Notes: generated by a model not told the origin, from the sequence alone. Shown: positions 19,414-28,336, counted from the stretch's first letter. The stretch: DNA of 64,000 nt from Myxococcus stipitatus (GCF_038561935.1 NZ_CP102770.1:4340001-4404000); one strand, 5' to 3'. Translations and numbers: made by a program.

Positions 19414-19764
19414 GTGGAGCCCACCATCCTGTGTACCGAGCTGTACCTGCGCCTGGGCGATGACGAGCTGCTCGTCATCGACTGCCGCACCCCCGCTGAA
19501 TGGGACCACCATGCCCTGCACATCCCTGGCGCCTTGAGGATGAGTCCCGGTGAGGTCGCCCGGGAACACCGCATGCTCCCCGATGACGAGCTCATCGTCC
19601 TGTGCGGTGGCGCACAGGACGGCTCCGACGTGCGCCGCGTCTGCCGCCTGCTGCGGATGCACGGGCGCGAGGCGGTCTGCCTCGATGGAGGGCTTCCGGC
19701 CTGGATTCGAGGGGGCTACCCCACCGAGCGCCATGCCCGTCCCCAGCTCGCGCTGCCCCGCTGA
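19414..19764 (+). CDS. Rhodanese-like domain protein
   Basis: 116 aa from GTG 19414, preceded by GGAGG. A single rhodanese domain: LLVIDCRTPAEWDHHALHIPGA at the front, active-site loop after strand LIVLC with C64 in CGGAQDG, then VCRLLRMHGREAVCLDGGLPAW. Such proteins carry a persulfide on the active-site cysteine and move sulfur, or act as redox/regulatory domains. The loop C-G-G-A-Q-D-G is of sulfurtransferase length, not the longer phosphatase loop. It starts 105 bp after the acyl-CoA dehydrogenase gene and ends 72 bp before asd, all in the same direction. No thiamine or molybdopterin genes are adjacent. Confidence 0.9.
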   Translation: MEPTILCTELYLRLGDDELLVIDCRTPAEWDHHALHIPGALRMSPGEVAREHRMLPDDELIVLCGGAQDGSDVRRVCRLLRMHGREAVCLDGGLPAWIRGGYPTERHARPQLALPR

Positions 19765-19836
19765 GGTTCGGTGGATGCGGTGCGTCGGCAAAGGGTGTAT
19801 GGAGCGGCGGACTTCCTCCCTTGGAGAGCCGTCCCC

Positions 19837-20928
19837 ATGGCAAAGCTTCGTGCTGCCCTCATTGGCGCCACTGGACTCGCGGGCCAGCAGTTCATCGCCG
19901 CCCTCCGGAATCACCCGTTCATCGAGCTGACCGGCCTGGCCGCGTCGCCTCGCTCGGCGGGCAAATCCTACGGGGACGCTCTGCGCACCGCCAACGGGAT
20001 GACCGCGTGGTTCGTCCCGGAGCCGCTCTCGCCCGAGATGGCCAGGATGCCCGTGGTGAGCGGCGACGCGCTCAAGGCCCAGGACTACGACCTGGTCTTC
20101 TCCGCCGTGGAGGCGGACGTCGCGCGTGAGCTGGAGCCGCGGCTGGCCAAGGACATCCCCGTCTTCTCCGCTGCCAGTGCCTTCCGCTACGAGGACGACG
20201 TCCCGCTGCTCATCCCCCCGGTGAATGCCTCCCACGCGCCCCTCGTGCGCGAGCAGCAGCGCCGGCGTGGCTGGAAGGGCTTCATCGTCCCCAGCCCCAA
20301 CTGCACGACGACGGGCCTGGCGGTGACACTGGCCCCGCTGGTCGAGCGCTTCGGCGTGAAGGCGGTGCTGATGACCAGCCTCCAGGCGATGTCCGGTGCG
20401 GGGCGCTCGCCGGGCGTCATCGGCATGGATATCCTCGACAACGTCATCCCCTACATCCCCAAGGAGGAGCAGAAGGTCGAGGTGGAGACGAAGAAGATCC
20501 TCGGCGCGCTCAACGCGGGTGGCTCGGCCCTGACTCCCCACGACGTCCGGGTGTCCTGCACGTGCACCCGCGTGGCGGTCCTCGAGGGCCACACCGAGTC
20601 CGTTTTCGTCTCGCTGGGCACCAAGGCCACGGTGGCCGAGGTCATTCAGGCGATGCGCGAGTGGCGCGGGGACGAGGTGGCCCGCGACCTGCCGTCCACC
20701 CCCTCGCGCTGGATTGAGGTGATGGACGACCCGTTCCGTCCCCAGCCCCGGCTGGACCGGGAGACCCACGGGGGCATGGCCACCACGGTGGGGCGCGTGC
20801 GCGAGGATGGTGTCCTGGAGAACGGCTTCAAGTACGTGCTCGTCTCCCACAACACCAAGATGGGCGCCGCGCGCGGGTCCATCCTTGTGGCCGAGCAGCT
20901 TCGGGCCCAGGGGTTGCTCGGCCGTTAG
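19837..20928 (+). CDS. asd: Aspartate-semialdehyde dehydrogenase
   Basis: 363 aa from ATG 19837, with GGAG about ten bases upstream. It reduces aspartyl phosphate to aspartate semialdehyde with NADPH, the branch point to Lys/DAP, Met and Thr. The NADP fold starts at GATGLAGQQF. The nucleophile is C156 in PSPNCTTTGLAV, and the HGGMATTVGRVREDG stretch contains the acid/base His. The NCTTT context matches the archaeal/fungal-like ASADH branch more than the E. coli type (FVGGNCTV). It supplies diaminopimelate for peptidoglycan and methionine precursors, linking loosely to metF in the same window. Confidence 0.93.
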   Translation: MAKLRAALIGATGLAGQQFIAALRNHPFIELTGLAASPRSAGKSYGDALRTANGMTAWFVPEPLSPEMARMPVVSGDALKAQDYDLVFSAVEADVARELEPRLAKDIPVFSAASAFRYEDDVPLLIPPVNASHAPLVREQQRRRGWKGFIVPSPNCTTTGLAVTLAPLVERFGVKAVLMTSLQAMSGAGRSPGVIGMDILDNVIPYIPKEEQKVEVETKKILGALNAGGSALTPHDVRVSCTCTRVAVLEGHTESVFVSLGTKATVAEVIQAMREWRGDEVARDLPSTPSRWIEVMDDPFRPQPRLDRETHGGMATTVGRVREDGVLENGFKYVLVSHNTKMGAARGSILVAEQLRAQGLLGR

Positions 20929-21033
20929 CGACATCCGCCGCACAAGTCGCACAAATTCAGGGTGCCATCCCTGGAACGAACCATTAGTCTGCGCGCCCAC
21001 GGACGCGCTGAAGATTTCTAGAGGAGAGCTTTC

Positions 21034-21369
21034 ATGGCCTACGTCGTCGCGGACCCTTGCATCAAGTGCAAGTACACTGACTGTGTGGAGGTCTGCCCGG
21101 TCAATTGTTTCTACGAGGGTGCGAACTTCCTGGTCATCCACCCCGACGAGTGCATCGACTGCGGCGCGTGCGAGCCCGTGTGCCCCACCAAGGCCATCTT
21201 CCCGGAGACGGAGCTGCCGGCGAAGTGGAAGGAGTACAAGGCGCTGAACGCGGACTTCTCCACGAAGTGGCCGAACATCGCGGAGAAGAAGGCGTCGCTT
21301 CCGGAGGCCGAGGACTTCAAGGCCAAGGAAGACAAGCGCTCGCTGCTGGACACCGCGCCCGGCAAGTAG
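21034..21369 (+). CDS. fdxA: 7Fe ferredoxin (3Fe-4S plus 4Fe-4S)
   Basis: 111 aa from ATG 21034, with GAGGAG seven to eight bases upstream. A low-potential electron carrier. The pattern [17 protein letters not shown] followed by [12 protein letters not shown] matches Azotobacter FdI: by that numbering plus one, C9, C17 and C50 would bind the 3Fe-4S cluster and C21, C40, C43 and C46 the 4Fe-4S cluster, leaving C12 and C25 free. A charged ~55-residue C-terminal extension follows. Partner enzymes are not evident from the neighbours. It has its own leader (105 bp after asd) and a downstream terminator, so it is probably monocistronic. Confidence 0.95.
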   Translation: MAYVVADPCIKCKYTDCVEVCPVNCFYEGANFLVIHPDECIDCGACEPVCPTKAIFPETELPAKWKEYKALNADFSTKWPNIAEKKASLPEAEDFKAKEDKRSLLDTAPGK

Positions 21370-21402
21370 GCCCCTGGCGCCTCGTGCGCCCGTGAGTCTT
21401 CG

Positions 21403-21439
21403 GAAGACCCTCGCGCCCTCCGTGGCAGCGAGGGTCTTC
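21403..21439. terminator. Terminator after fdxA
   Basis: 12-bp perfect stem GAAGACCCTCGC / GCGAGGGTCTTC with a 13-nt loop between the convergent fdxA and FliK-like genes; only a weak T-rich tail follows on the plus strand. Confidence 0.7.
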
Positions 21440-21458
21440 GTCGTTCCTGGCATCGGTA

Positions 21459-22250
21459 TCACCCGGCATGCAGCGCGCGGAGCCGCAGCCCACGGGCTTC
21501 CAGTGCATCCCTGAGCCGTGCGACGTCCTCGGTGGGAACGGGGCCCGTCCGGCCCTGGATTCGCAGCACCACTTCCCGTGGACCTGTTCGCTCCACCTCC
21601 ACGGTGGCGTTCAGCGTTCCCCGGACGCTCATGCTCATCGCGGGGCGCTGCGACTTCACGAAGACCTCGATGCGCTCGATGAGCTCCACGGCCGACTCGG
21701 CGCGGGAAGGGGCCTCGCTGCGAGAGGGGCCTTCAGCGCCGGCGGCCATCGCCCGCCCCTCCGAAGTCGAGGTCTCGGGTGTCGCGGTGGTCCGCGCGGA
21801 TGCCTCGGGAGGTGAGGGGGTCATCTCGGTCCTCGCGTCCCTCGGCGGCGAGGGCCGCAAGCCAGGCTCCCTGAGCGAGAGCTCTCGCAGGAACAGGTCG
21901 GTGAGCCGCTGCTCCGTGCGCTCCTGGCTGGAGGCCTGTCCTTCCACGCGCACGCTGCCCAGTCGATGGGACTCCACATGCATGGCCTTGCGGGTGGTGG
22001 CGAGGTGCTCCGGGCTGGAGAGGGCACCGCGCGAAGTCGCGACGACCATCGACGTGGCGCGCGCGGCGTTCACTCCGACAGAGCGCGGAGCCAGGGGGCG
22101 CGAGATGGCCGAGCGTGCCGATTCAGGGGAGGGTGGAGGGCTTCTCCGCGCCGAGGCTTCCTGGAGGGTGCGCTGGAATCGCTCCCCCTCCGGACGCTCT
22201 CTCGTGGCGGTGTGGCTGCTGGCTGAGGATTCCGCGTCGACCTTCATCAT
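21459..22250 (-). CDS. Unknown protein with FliK/needle-length-like C-terminus
   Basis: 263 aa from ATG 22250 (two adjacent ATGs; GAGGGAC just upstream). The first ~180 residues are low-complexity and polar (Ser, Arg, Glu, Pro, Ala) with no signal peptide. The last ~80 residues look folded: AVELIERIEVFVKSQRPAMS, LNATVEVERTGPREVVLRIQ, then VARLRDALEARGLRLRALHAG at the end. That layout (disordered N-terminus, strand-rich core, helix, short final strand) resembles C-terminal domains of FliK/HrpP-type length-control proteins of type III secretion. No other T3SS or flagellar gene is in the window, so this is a tentative structural resemblance only. Confidence 0.55.
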   Translation of the reverse strand: MMKVDAESSASSHTATRERPEGERFQRTLQEASARRSPPPSPESARSAISRPLAPRSVGVNAARATSMVVATSRGALSSPEHLATTRKAMHVESHRLGSVRVEGQASSQERTEQRLTDLFLRELSLREPGLRPSPPRDARTEMTPSPPEASARTTATPETSTSEGRAMAAGAEGPSRSEAPSRAESAVELIERIEVFVKSQRPAMSMSVRGTLNATVEVERTGPREVVLRIQGRTGPVPTEDVARLRDALEARGLRLRALHAG

Positions 22251-22372
22251 GTCCCTCGCTCCGGTTTGAGCGTGGGACGAAGCAGTCGACATGCCAGCGG
22301 GTCACCGCCACGAGGCGTGAGGCGGACCGTCCATCCGCCGGGAACGAGGCTCCCGAGCGGGATGGACCTGGC

Positions 22373-23422
22373 TCAGCGATTCTTGCCGAAGGCGCCGGGC
22401 TGGATGGGGGCGATGCCCGTCAGGTCGTTGATGGCCAGGGGGCACGAGGCCAGCGCCATGGGCTCGACGAGGGTGCCGACGCGAGCCCAGTCGCGCTCCG
22501 GGAAGATGAGCGCGTCGCGCAGCTCGATGACGCTCATGCCCTTCTTGTATTCCCAGAACCGGCCCCGCACGAGCACCCGGTTGCCCTTGAGCAGCTTGTT
22601 GAGGTCGGCGTACTGCTTGTCCTGGAGTGTGGCGACGATCTCCACGCGCTCGCGCTTGCGCGGCTTGCCGAACTTGAACTCGTACATCGCCGTCGCCTCG
22701 GGCTCGGGCTCCATCCACGTGAGGCGAGCCACCATGCGCTCGGGCTCGGGCTCCTCGCCCTTCTTGAGGCGCTTCTTCTTGGGCTTCTCCAGCTTGACGT
22801 CCACCAGCTCCATCCCGCTGAACGCCAGCTCGTGGTCCAGGTAGTTGTCGCGGAACAGGGCCTCGGCGGTGGAGACGGCGACCGAGTTGACGCGTTTGAC
22901 TTCCTCGGCGTAGCGCTCGCGCAGCACGGGCAAGGTGAGGAGGAAGCTGTCCACGGGCTTCACGCCGTCGGCGAGGAACCGCAGCCGGTCCACGTCGATG
23001 GCGGGGTAGTACGGGAGCAGCGACTCGGCGGTCTGGAGCCACTCGGCGCGGAGCTTCTGGTCGATGAGCACCCGGCGCACCATGGCGACGAAGTAGCTGT
23101 TGCCCGGAAAGCGCTCGGTGACGAGCTGGGTCCCCAGGGCCTGCACCAGCGCGGGGTCCAGCATGAAGTTCTCGTCGCGCTTGTGGAACTGGGTGCCCAC
23201 TTCGCCGAGCAGCGTCAGGAACGCGCCGACGACTTGCGCGCAGTTCGCGTCGGCAGTGCCCTGGTCCAGGGCCTGGTACAGGCGCGTGCGGATGAAGCGC
23301 TTGTCCACGCCCTCTTCGCGGAAGACAGGGGCTTCACCGGTGCCAAAGAAGAACTCGGGCTGAGCGATGGCGGGGCTGGCCAACAAGCCCAGGGCAAGTG
23401 CGAGCAGTGGGGCAGTACGCAT
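22373..23422 (-). CDS. Secreted protein of unknown function
   Basis: 349 aa from ATG 23422 with a clear signal peptide (MRTAPLLALALGLLASPAIAQ, cleavage after AIA). The mature part starts PEFFFGTGEAPVFREEGVD, is helical in the first half (~40-190), contains a Lys/Glu-rich hinge (KPKKKRLKKGEEPEPER near 230) and ends in a mixed region with an OB-like stretch ATLQDKQYADLNKLLKGNRV, VLVRGRFWEYKKG. No known family is recognised. It is minus strand, 122 bp from the FliK-like gene, with a 419-bp divergent upstream region. Periplasmic location is inferred from the signal peptide. Confidence 0.72.
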   Translation of the reverse strand: MRTAPLLALALGLLASPAIAQPEFFFGTGEAPVFREEGVDKRFIRTRLYQALDQGTADANCAQVVGAFLTLLGEVGTQFHKRDENFMLDPALVQALGTQLVTERFPGNSYFVAMVRRVLIDQKLRAEWLQTAESLLPYYPAIDVDRLRFLADGVKPVDSFLLTLPVLRERYAEEVKRVNSVAVSTAEALFRDNYLDHELAFSGMELVDVKLEKPKKKRLKKGEEPEPERMVARLTWMEPEPEATAMYEFKFGKPRKRERVEIVATLQDKQYADLNKLLKGNRVLVRGRFWEYKKGMSVIELRDALIFPERDWARVGTLVEPMALASCPLAINDLTGIAPIQPGAFGKNR

Positions 23423-23841
23423 ACGGGCGCCAGCCTATCACTCCGAGCCGCTCGCGGAGAGCCTCCGCCCGGGAAGCATCGCGGTCCATCCACCGGGGGC
23501 GCGCCGCGAGAGCACGCGAAGAGTCCATCGAACCGAAGTGCGGTGGGTGCTGGAGGCCCATCGTGATGCGGGCCTCCGCGAGGGCCGGGCGCTGGACGCG
23601 CTGCGGAACGAGCAGGGAGGCGAGGGCACCGAAGCACCGCAGCAGACGGGCCTGGAGGATGGAGCGCGAGGTGAACCCGGTAGGTAGGGACGGAAGGGTG
23701 CGATGGGAGAGGGACGTGAGCGGTGGCGGCGGCCTCGAAGGGGACGAAAGGGAGGGGTTTGGTGGACGGTTGAGGCCTTGACATGTCCGGGTGCTTTTCC
23801 GCCTGTTGACCTCGCTCCCTTTTGTGTACCTTGCCCTCGAC
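23423..23841. other. 419-bp divergent intergenic region
   Basis: It lies between the start of the secreted-protein gene (minus) and the GNAT gene (plus). A plus-strand frame ending with the TAG at 23685-23687 (residues like VRWVLEAHRDAGLREGRAL) has reasonable codon usage between ~23530 and 23640 but no start or ribosome site, so it may be a decayed gene fragment. The last 80 bp are AT-richer and contain an exact TTGACA at 23778 and TTGACC at 23806. Confidence 0.5.
23806..23832 (+). promoter_or_regulatory. Possible promoter of the GNAT gene
   Basis: TTGACC (23806-23811), 15-bp spacer, TACCTT (23827-23832). If real, transcription would begin within a few bases of ATG 23842, giving a leaderless or near-leaderless mRNA; no Shine-Dalgarno is seen there. 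Confidence 0.35.
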
Positions 23842-24318
23842 ATGGCCAGTCCCACGGAAACAACCGCGCCCGTTACCGTCACCCAGATTCTGGACGAGGC
23901 GGAGCTCATGCAGGCGCTCGCCATCCGCGAGGTGGTGTTCATCGAGGAGCAGCACGTCCCCGAGGGCATCGAGCGTGACGCGGAAGACGCGCACGCCTAC
24001 CACGTCATCGCGCATCAGAGTGGCCACGCCATCGGCACGGGCCGGTTGGTGATGTTGGCCCAGCCGCCCTCGGGAGAAGAGGGGCCGTGGGGGCAGGTGG
24101 GCCGCATGGCGGTGCTTCAGGCGCACCGCAAGGCGCGCGTGGGCTCGCTGCTGCTGACGTCGCTGGAGCAGGAGGCGCGTCGCCGTGGCGTCAAGGGCAT
24201 CATGCTGCATGCCCAGCTGTACGCGCTCGAGTTCTACAAGAAGCACGGCTACTCCGAGATGGGCACGGTCTTCCTCGAGGGAGGCATCGACCACCTGGAG
24301 ATGCGCAAGCGCTTCTAG
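23842..24318 (+). CDS. GNAT-family N-acetyltransferase
   Basis: 158 aa from ATG 23842, directly preceded by a pyrimidine-rich stretch instead of a ribosome site. The GNAT fold is seen as IREVVFIEEQHVPEGIERD (strand/helix 1), AIGTGRLVM, then the acetyl-CoA motif VGRMAVLQAHRKARVGSLLL (Q/R-x-x-G/A region), and the C-terminal FYKKHGYSEMGTVFLEGGIDH. The EEQ.VP...E.D pattern places it near ElaA-like or YjcF-like small-molecule acetyltransferases. The substrate is unknown. Convergent with hrpB, only 12 bp between stops. Confidence 0.9.
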   Translation: MASPTETTAPVTVTQILDEAELMQALAIREVVFIEEQHVPEGIERDAEDAHAYHVIAHQSGHAIGTGRLVMLAQPPSGEEGPWGQVGRMAVLQAHRKARVGSLLLTSLEQEARRRGVKGIMLHAQLYALEFYKKHGYSEMGTVFLEGGIDHLEMRKRF

Positions 24319-24330
24319 CCGTCGCCGACG

Positions 24331-26895
24331 TCAGCGCCGCGGCGGACGCGGTGCTGGCGGCTGGGCATGCCTGGGGTCCTCCGGCCAGGAGTGACGCGGG
24401 TACTTGCGGCCCAGTTCCTTGCGGAGCGCGGGGTAATGGCGCTCCCAGAATCCCGCCAGGTCTGTTGTCACCTGAACGGCGCGCATGTTGGGCGCCAGCA
24501 GGTGAAGCACGAGCGGCACGCGGCCCGCGCACACGCTGGGGCCCTGGGCCATCCCGAAGAAATCCTGGAGGCGTGACTCTACCCAGGGGGGCTTGCCCGG
24601 TTCGTAGTTCACCTTGACGCCGCGGCCTCCGGGCAGCGTCACGCGCTCGGGGGCGTGCGCCGCGAGCAGGCGCTGTTGCTCGGACGTCAGCCGCGCGTAG
24701 AGCGCGTCGAGGAGGGACACGCCCTCGAGGTCCTTGAAGCTGCGCGCGTCCGAGCACAGCGACGCGAGGGCATCCCGCAGGAACGCGTCATCCACAGTGG
24801 GGAACTTCGCCTCGGGGAAGGCCTGGGCGAGCAGGGCCACGCGCGTGCGCCACTGTTCGAGTGCATCGGGGTCGGCGAAGCGGCCTGGTCCCGCGGCGAG
24901 CGCGGCCTCGACGAGCACCCGCGCGGTCTGCTCCGAAGCAGGGGCGGGGGTGCGCGTCTCTTCGAGGACGAGGTTGCCGTACGAGAGCCGAGTGAGGCGC
25001 TCCACGCGGCGTGCCTCGGCGTTCCACTGGAGGGTGTCTACTTCCTCGAGCGTCTCGGGGTAGAGGTCAAGGAGCCACTCGGGCTCCACGGCGCTGGCCA
25101 GTCGCACCACGGCGCCGCGTCCCGGGCGTTCCTCGGCATCGACGGCGACCATGAGGTCCGCGTCCTGCACCACGCTCATCTCGGAGAGGGAGGCGGTGCC
25201 GCCGCCGAACAGCAGCAGCTCGGGAGCCCGAGGCCGACGTCGCCGGGCAACGCGGTCCGGATAGCCCGCGAGGGCGCTGAGCATGAGGGCCTGCTCGCGG
25301 TCTTCGGCGCGCTGGGGTTGTTCGCCTTGATTGCGGACTGCGCGCCGCAGCTGCTTCTGCACGCGGTCCACGGACTGCACGGCGCCCTGTTCGAGCGAGA
25401 GGGAGTTCAGTCGGCCGGAGGAGAACCCCGAGCGTTCGGCTTCGCGGAAGCGCTCCAGCAGCTCGAGCAGGTCCGAGGGGCCACTGACCACCGCGGCCGC
25501 GCGACCACCGCTGCCCAGGTTGGCTCGGGCTTCGCGGCGGATGTCGCGCTCACCCATGAGCGCGGCGAGGGTGGCCGCATCGGCGCCGACGCCACGCTGT
25601 TCACCTTCGACGATGACGCGTGCTTGGCGAGGATGGACAGGGAAGCGCAGGAGTCGCTGGCCGACCTGGGTGACGCGGCCTTGAGCGTCCACGGCGCCGA
25701 GCCGGCGCAACAGGGTCTCCGCCGCGTCGAGCGAGGCGGCGGGAGGTGGCTCGAAGAATGGAAAGGCACCGAGGTCCGTCACGCCGGACGCGCGAAGGGA
25801 GAGCACGGTCTCCGCCATGTCCATGCGGCGGATTTCGGGAGCCTCCTGGTCGGGGCGTCCGTCGAAGTCGTGCTGGGTGTAGAGGCGAAGGCAGTGGCCC
25901 GCGCGCGTGCGGCCGGCGCGGCCCGCGCGTTGGATGGCGGAGGCCCGGCTGACCTTGGACAGCTTGAGGGTGGGGAGTCCGGACCAGGGCGAGTGGCTGG
26001 CCACGCGAGCCAGCCCCGTGTCGATGACCACGGCGACGCCGTCGATGGTGACGGAGGTCTCGGCGACGTTGGTGGAGAGGATGATCTTCCGACGGGAGCT
26101 CCTGCGCACGGCGCGGTCCTGTTCCGCGGGCGAGAGGTCTCCGTGGAGGGGGAGGACGTCGGTGCCGTGGCGCTCGGCGAACTCGGCGCAGGCGTCGCGG
26201 GTGCGGCGAATCTCACCGGCGCCCGGGAGGAAGACGAGCACGTCTCCGTCCATGCCCTGGGCGAACAGTCGCTTGATGCCGGAGAGGACCTGTTGGTCGA
26301 GGTGCCGCTCATCGGGAGTCGGGAGGTACTCCACGCTCACGTCGAAACGGCGTCCCTGGGAGCGAAGGGAGGGACAACCTCCAAGGTACGCACGGACAGG
26401 TTCGGCCTCCAGGGTCGCGGACATGACGACGAGCTTGAGGTCGGGGCGCCGCGTCTCCTGGAGTCGGCGCAGCAGCGCGAGTGAGATGTCCGCGGACAGA
26501 TGGCGCTCGTGAAACTCGTCGAGCACGACGATGCCCACGTCGCGCAGTGTCGGGTCGGACAAGAGGCGGCGGCCGAGGACGCCTTCGGTGACGAAGGACA
26601 GGCGAGTCTTCGCGCTGCGGACGTCCTCGAAGCGGACCTGGTAGCCGACGGATTCGCCGACGTGTTCGCCAATCTCCTCGGAGACGCGCTGCGCGGCGAG
26701 CCGGGTCGGGAGTCGACGTGGCTGGAGGACGACGATCTCCTTGCCTTCGCCGAGCCCGGCTTCGAGGAGCGCGCGAGGGACACGCGTGGTCTTTCCCGCA
26801 CCAGGAGGCGCCTCCAGCACGAGCGAGCGAGAGCCTCGCAGGGTGGAGACGATTTCCGGGAGGAGAGGGTCGATGGGAAGGGCGACGTCCGCCAT
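24331..26895 (-). CDS. hrpB: ATP-dependent RNA helicase HrpB (DEAH-type)
   Basis: 854 aa from ATG 26895, similar to E. coli HrpB (~810-820 aa). Helicase motifs in order: Walker A APPGAGKTT (~29-37), LQPRRLPTRLAA (Ia), TEGVLGRRL, DEFHERH (DEXH box as DEFH), MSATLE (III), then domain 2 with STNVAETSVTIDG and QRAGRAGRT (VI). The HA2 region and the HrpB-specific C-terminal domain (PGGRGVKVNYEPGKPPWVESRLQ, split here; then LLAPNMRAVQVTTDL) are complete. The biological role of HrpB is not well defined in bacteria; RNA processing or ribonucleoprotein remodelling is presumed. Only 37 bp separate it from the next minus-strand gene, so the two may share a transcript. Confidence 0.95.
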   Translation of the reverse strand: MADVALPIDPLLPEIVSTLRGSRSLVLEAPPGAGKTTRVPRALLEAGLGEGKEIVVLQPRRLPTRLAAQRVSEEIGEHVGESVGYQVRFEDVRSAKTRLSFVTEGVLGRRLLSDPTLRDVGIVVLDEFHERHLSADISLALLRRLQETRRPDLKLVVMSATLEAEPVRAYLGGCPSLRSQGRRFDVSVEYLPTPDERHLDQQVLSGIKRLFAQGMDGDVLVFLPGAGEIRRTRDACAEFAERHGTDVLPLHGDLSPAEQDRAVRRSSRRKIILSTNVAETSVTIDGVAVVIDTGLARVASHSPWSGLPTLKLSKVSRASAIQRAGRAGRTRAGHCLRLYTQHDFDGRPDQEAPEIRRMDMAETVLSLRASGVTDLGAFPFFEPPPAASLDAAETLLRRLGAVDAQGRVTQVGQRLLRFPVHPRQARVIVEGEQRGVGADAATLAALMGERDIRREARANLGSGGRAAAVVSGPSDLLELLERFREAERSGFSSGRLNSLSLEQGAVQSVDRVQKQLRRAVRNQGEQPQRAEDREQALMLSALAGYPDRVARRRRPRAPELLLFGGGTASLSEMSVVQDADLMVAVDAEERPGRGAVVRLASAVEPEWLLDLYPETLEEVDTLQWNAEARRVERLTRLSYGNLVLEETRTPAPASEQTARVLVEAALAAGPGRFADPDALEQWRTRVALLAQAFPEAKFPTVDDAFLRDALASLCSDARSFKDLEGVSLLDALYARLTSEQQRLLAAHAPERVTLPGGRGVKVNYEPGKPPWVESRLQDFFGMAQGPSVCAGRVPLVLHLLAPNMRAVQVTTDLAGFWERHYPALRKELGRKYPRHSWPEDPRHAQPPAPRPPRR

Positions 26896-26932
26896 GGACG
26901 GGTTCCTCGAGCGGCGCGAGCCAGTGGGGGCT

Positions 26933-28336
26933 TTAGGGGGACTCGGTTCCAGCGGCGCCGGAGCTCGGCGCTGAACCCTTCTTCTTCCTCACGGAAGGAG
27001 CCTGGGCGCGAGAGCCCTCGGAAGCGGCCTCTTCGGCGGAGGCAGAGCTCGCGCGAGCCGGTGCACGGGAACGTGCGGGCTGTGCTCGAGCAGGCTCCGA
27101 TGGAGCCGCTTCGGTGCTGGATGTCGAGCTCGCCTCCGAGGCGCGTTTGCGCCCGCGGCCTCGAGATGTGGAAGAGCGCGCGCCATCCGGTTCGGCAGCT
27201 TGCTCCGAAGCAGCTGCGGACGGCTCGTGGCTCGACTCGGAGGCTGCGGGAGGCTCGCTCGCATCAGGCTCCGCGTGCACTGCCTCGCGCTTGCGCCCGT
27301 GAGGTTCGTGGCCTCGTGAAGCTGCATCTCCAGTGGAGGCAAGCTCGTCATCCGCGGGGGGAGCGCTTGCTGCCGTCGACACCGCGTCATCCGGGGGCGC
27401 CGCATCCAGAGAAGCACCCTCATCCGAAGGGGCCGCGGAATCCTGAGCCATCGAGGAAGCGTCAGCCGTGTCCTCGGGTGCGCCATCGACGGCAGGACCC
27501 TCGGGAGCGTCCATCTCAGGGGCTGGCGCAATTCCCGAGTCCAGCGCGGCGACCTCGGCGAGCTCCGCCTCGGTGGGCTCCATCGAGTCGGCGGGATCCA
27601 GGTCGAGCGCCGCGATGCCGTCGTCAGAGGGAGCGAGCCCGCGTCCCGCGCGACGCTTCGGCTTGAGTCCGAGCGCCGCGGCTTCATGGACACTGGGAAC
27701 GGGAACCAGCGCGGCTTCCGAGAGCAGGCGGGCCTGTCGAAGGGCAATCTCCAGCTTGCGCCCCAGGTTCACCAGTTCCTCGCGAAGGACGACCTCCACT
27801 TCAGGAGAGAGCGGGGCGGGCTCGTGACTGGAGCGCCACTCGGAATGCGCGATGGCCACCGTCTCCATGACGGGCCTCACGAGGGCGAAGTCCTCGCGTG
27901 CGAAGATGCGCGAGACGTAGGCGCTGCGGGTTCGCCGTTCGTAGGACGTGGCGTACTCGAAGATGACCTCTCGAGGTGCACGCCGGAGCTGGGCGAACTT
28001 GACGTGAGGGAAGAGGGCCTCGATGACAGGCGCGCGGCTGCTCGCGGTGAACGTGATGCCCGCGTGGAGCTTCTCCAGGGCATCGACCCACAGCCCCTGC
28101 TGCTGGAAGGCATACTCCTCTCGAGCCTCTTCCAGCTCGGGCAGGTCCTTCACGCGGTCGACAACGCCCGCGGCGGGAGCGCGAGTGGTGCGCACCAGGT
28201 CCAGGGCGATGGCCAGCCAGCTCTTCTCCGCCTCCAGTCCGGGGCGACCGGCGAGCATCTCTACCGCCGTCGCGAGTCGGCTTTCGAAGGCCTCTGCGAA
28301 GCGGATGAGCTCATAGGACTCGAGCGTGGATGACAT
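26933..28336 (-). CDS. Unknown protein with helical N-terminus and Ala/Ser/Glu-rich tail
   Basis: 467 aa from ATG 28336, with GAGGAG about eleven bases upstream. Residues 1-~215 are helical and well-ordered in composition (ELIRFAEAFESRLATAVEML, EEYAFQQQGLWVDALEKLHA, FAREDFALVRPVMETVA). From ~235 to the end the chain is a low-complexity region of Ala, Ser, Pro, Asp and Glu, changing near 370 to a basic Arg/Lys/Ser/Ala tail ending VRKKKGSAPSS. The acidic-then-basic tail is like histone H1-like or disordered nucleic-acid-binding tails, but no domain is recognised. There is no signal peptide or membrane segment. It sits 77 bp downstream of a HAD phosphatase gene and 37 bp upstream of hrpB, same strand. 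Confidence 0.72.
   Translation of the reverse strand: MSSTLESYELIRFAEAFESRLATAVEMLAGRPGLEAEKSWLAIALDLVRTTRAPAAGVVDRVKDLPELEEAREEYAFQQQGLWVDALEKLHAGITFTASSRAPVIEALFPHVKFAQLRRAPREVIFEYATSYERRTRSAYVSRIFAREDFALVRPVMETVAIAHSEWRSSHEPAPLSPEVEVVLREELVNLGRKLEIALRQARLLSEAALVPVPSVHEAAALGLKPKRRAGRGLAPSDDGIAALDLDPADSMEPTEAELAEVAALDSGIAPAPEMDAPEGPAVDGAPEDTADASSMAQDSAAPSDEGASLDAAPPDDAVSTAASAPPADDELASTGDAASRGHEPHGRKREAVHAEPDASEPPAASESSHEPSAAASEQAAEPDGARSSTSRGRGRKRASEASSTSSTEAAPSEPARAQPARSRAPARASSASAEEAASEGSRAQAPSVRKKKGSAPSSGAAGTESP

Noticed and set aside
18091..21462. Very long antisense open frame across the acyl-CoA dehydrogenase to fdxA region
   Set aside because: It lies opposite clear genes with intact domains; high GC lowers stop-codon frequency and produces such shadows.
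23423..23841. Genes in the divergent gap before the GNAT gene
   Set aside because: Open frames exist on both strands, but no start with a ribosome site and no family resemblance; at most a decayed fragment.
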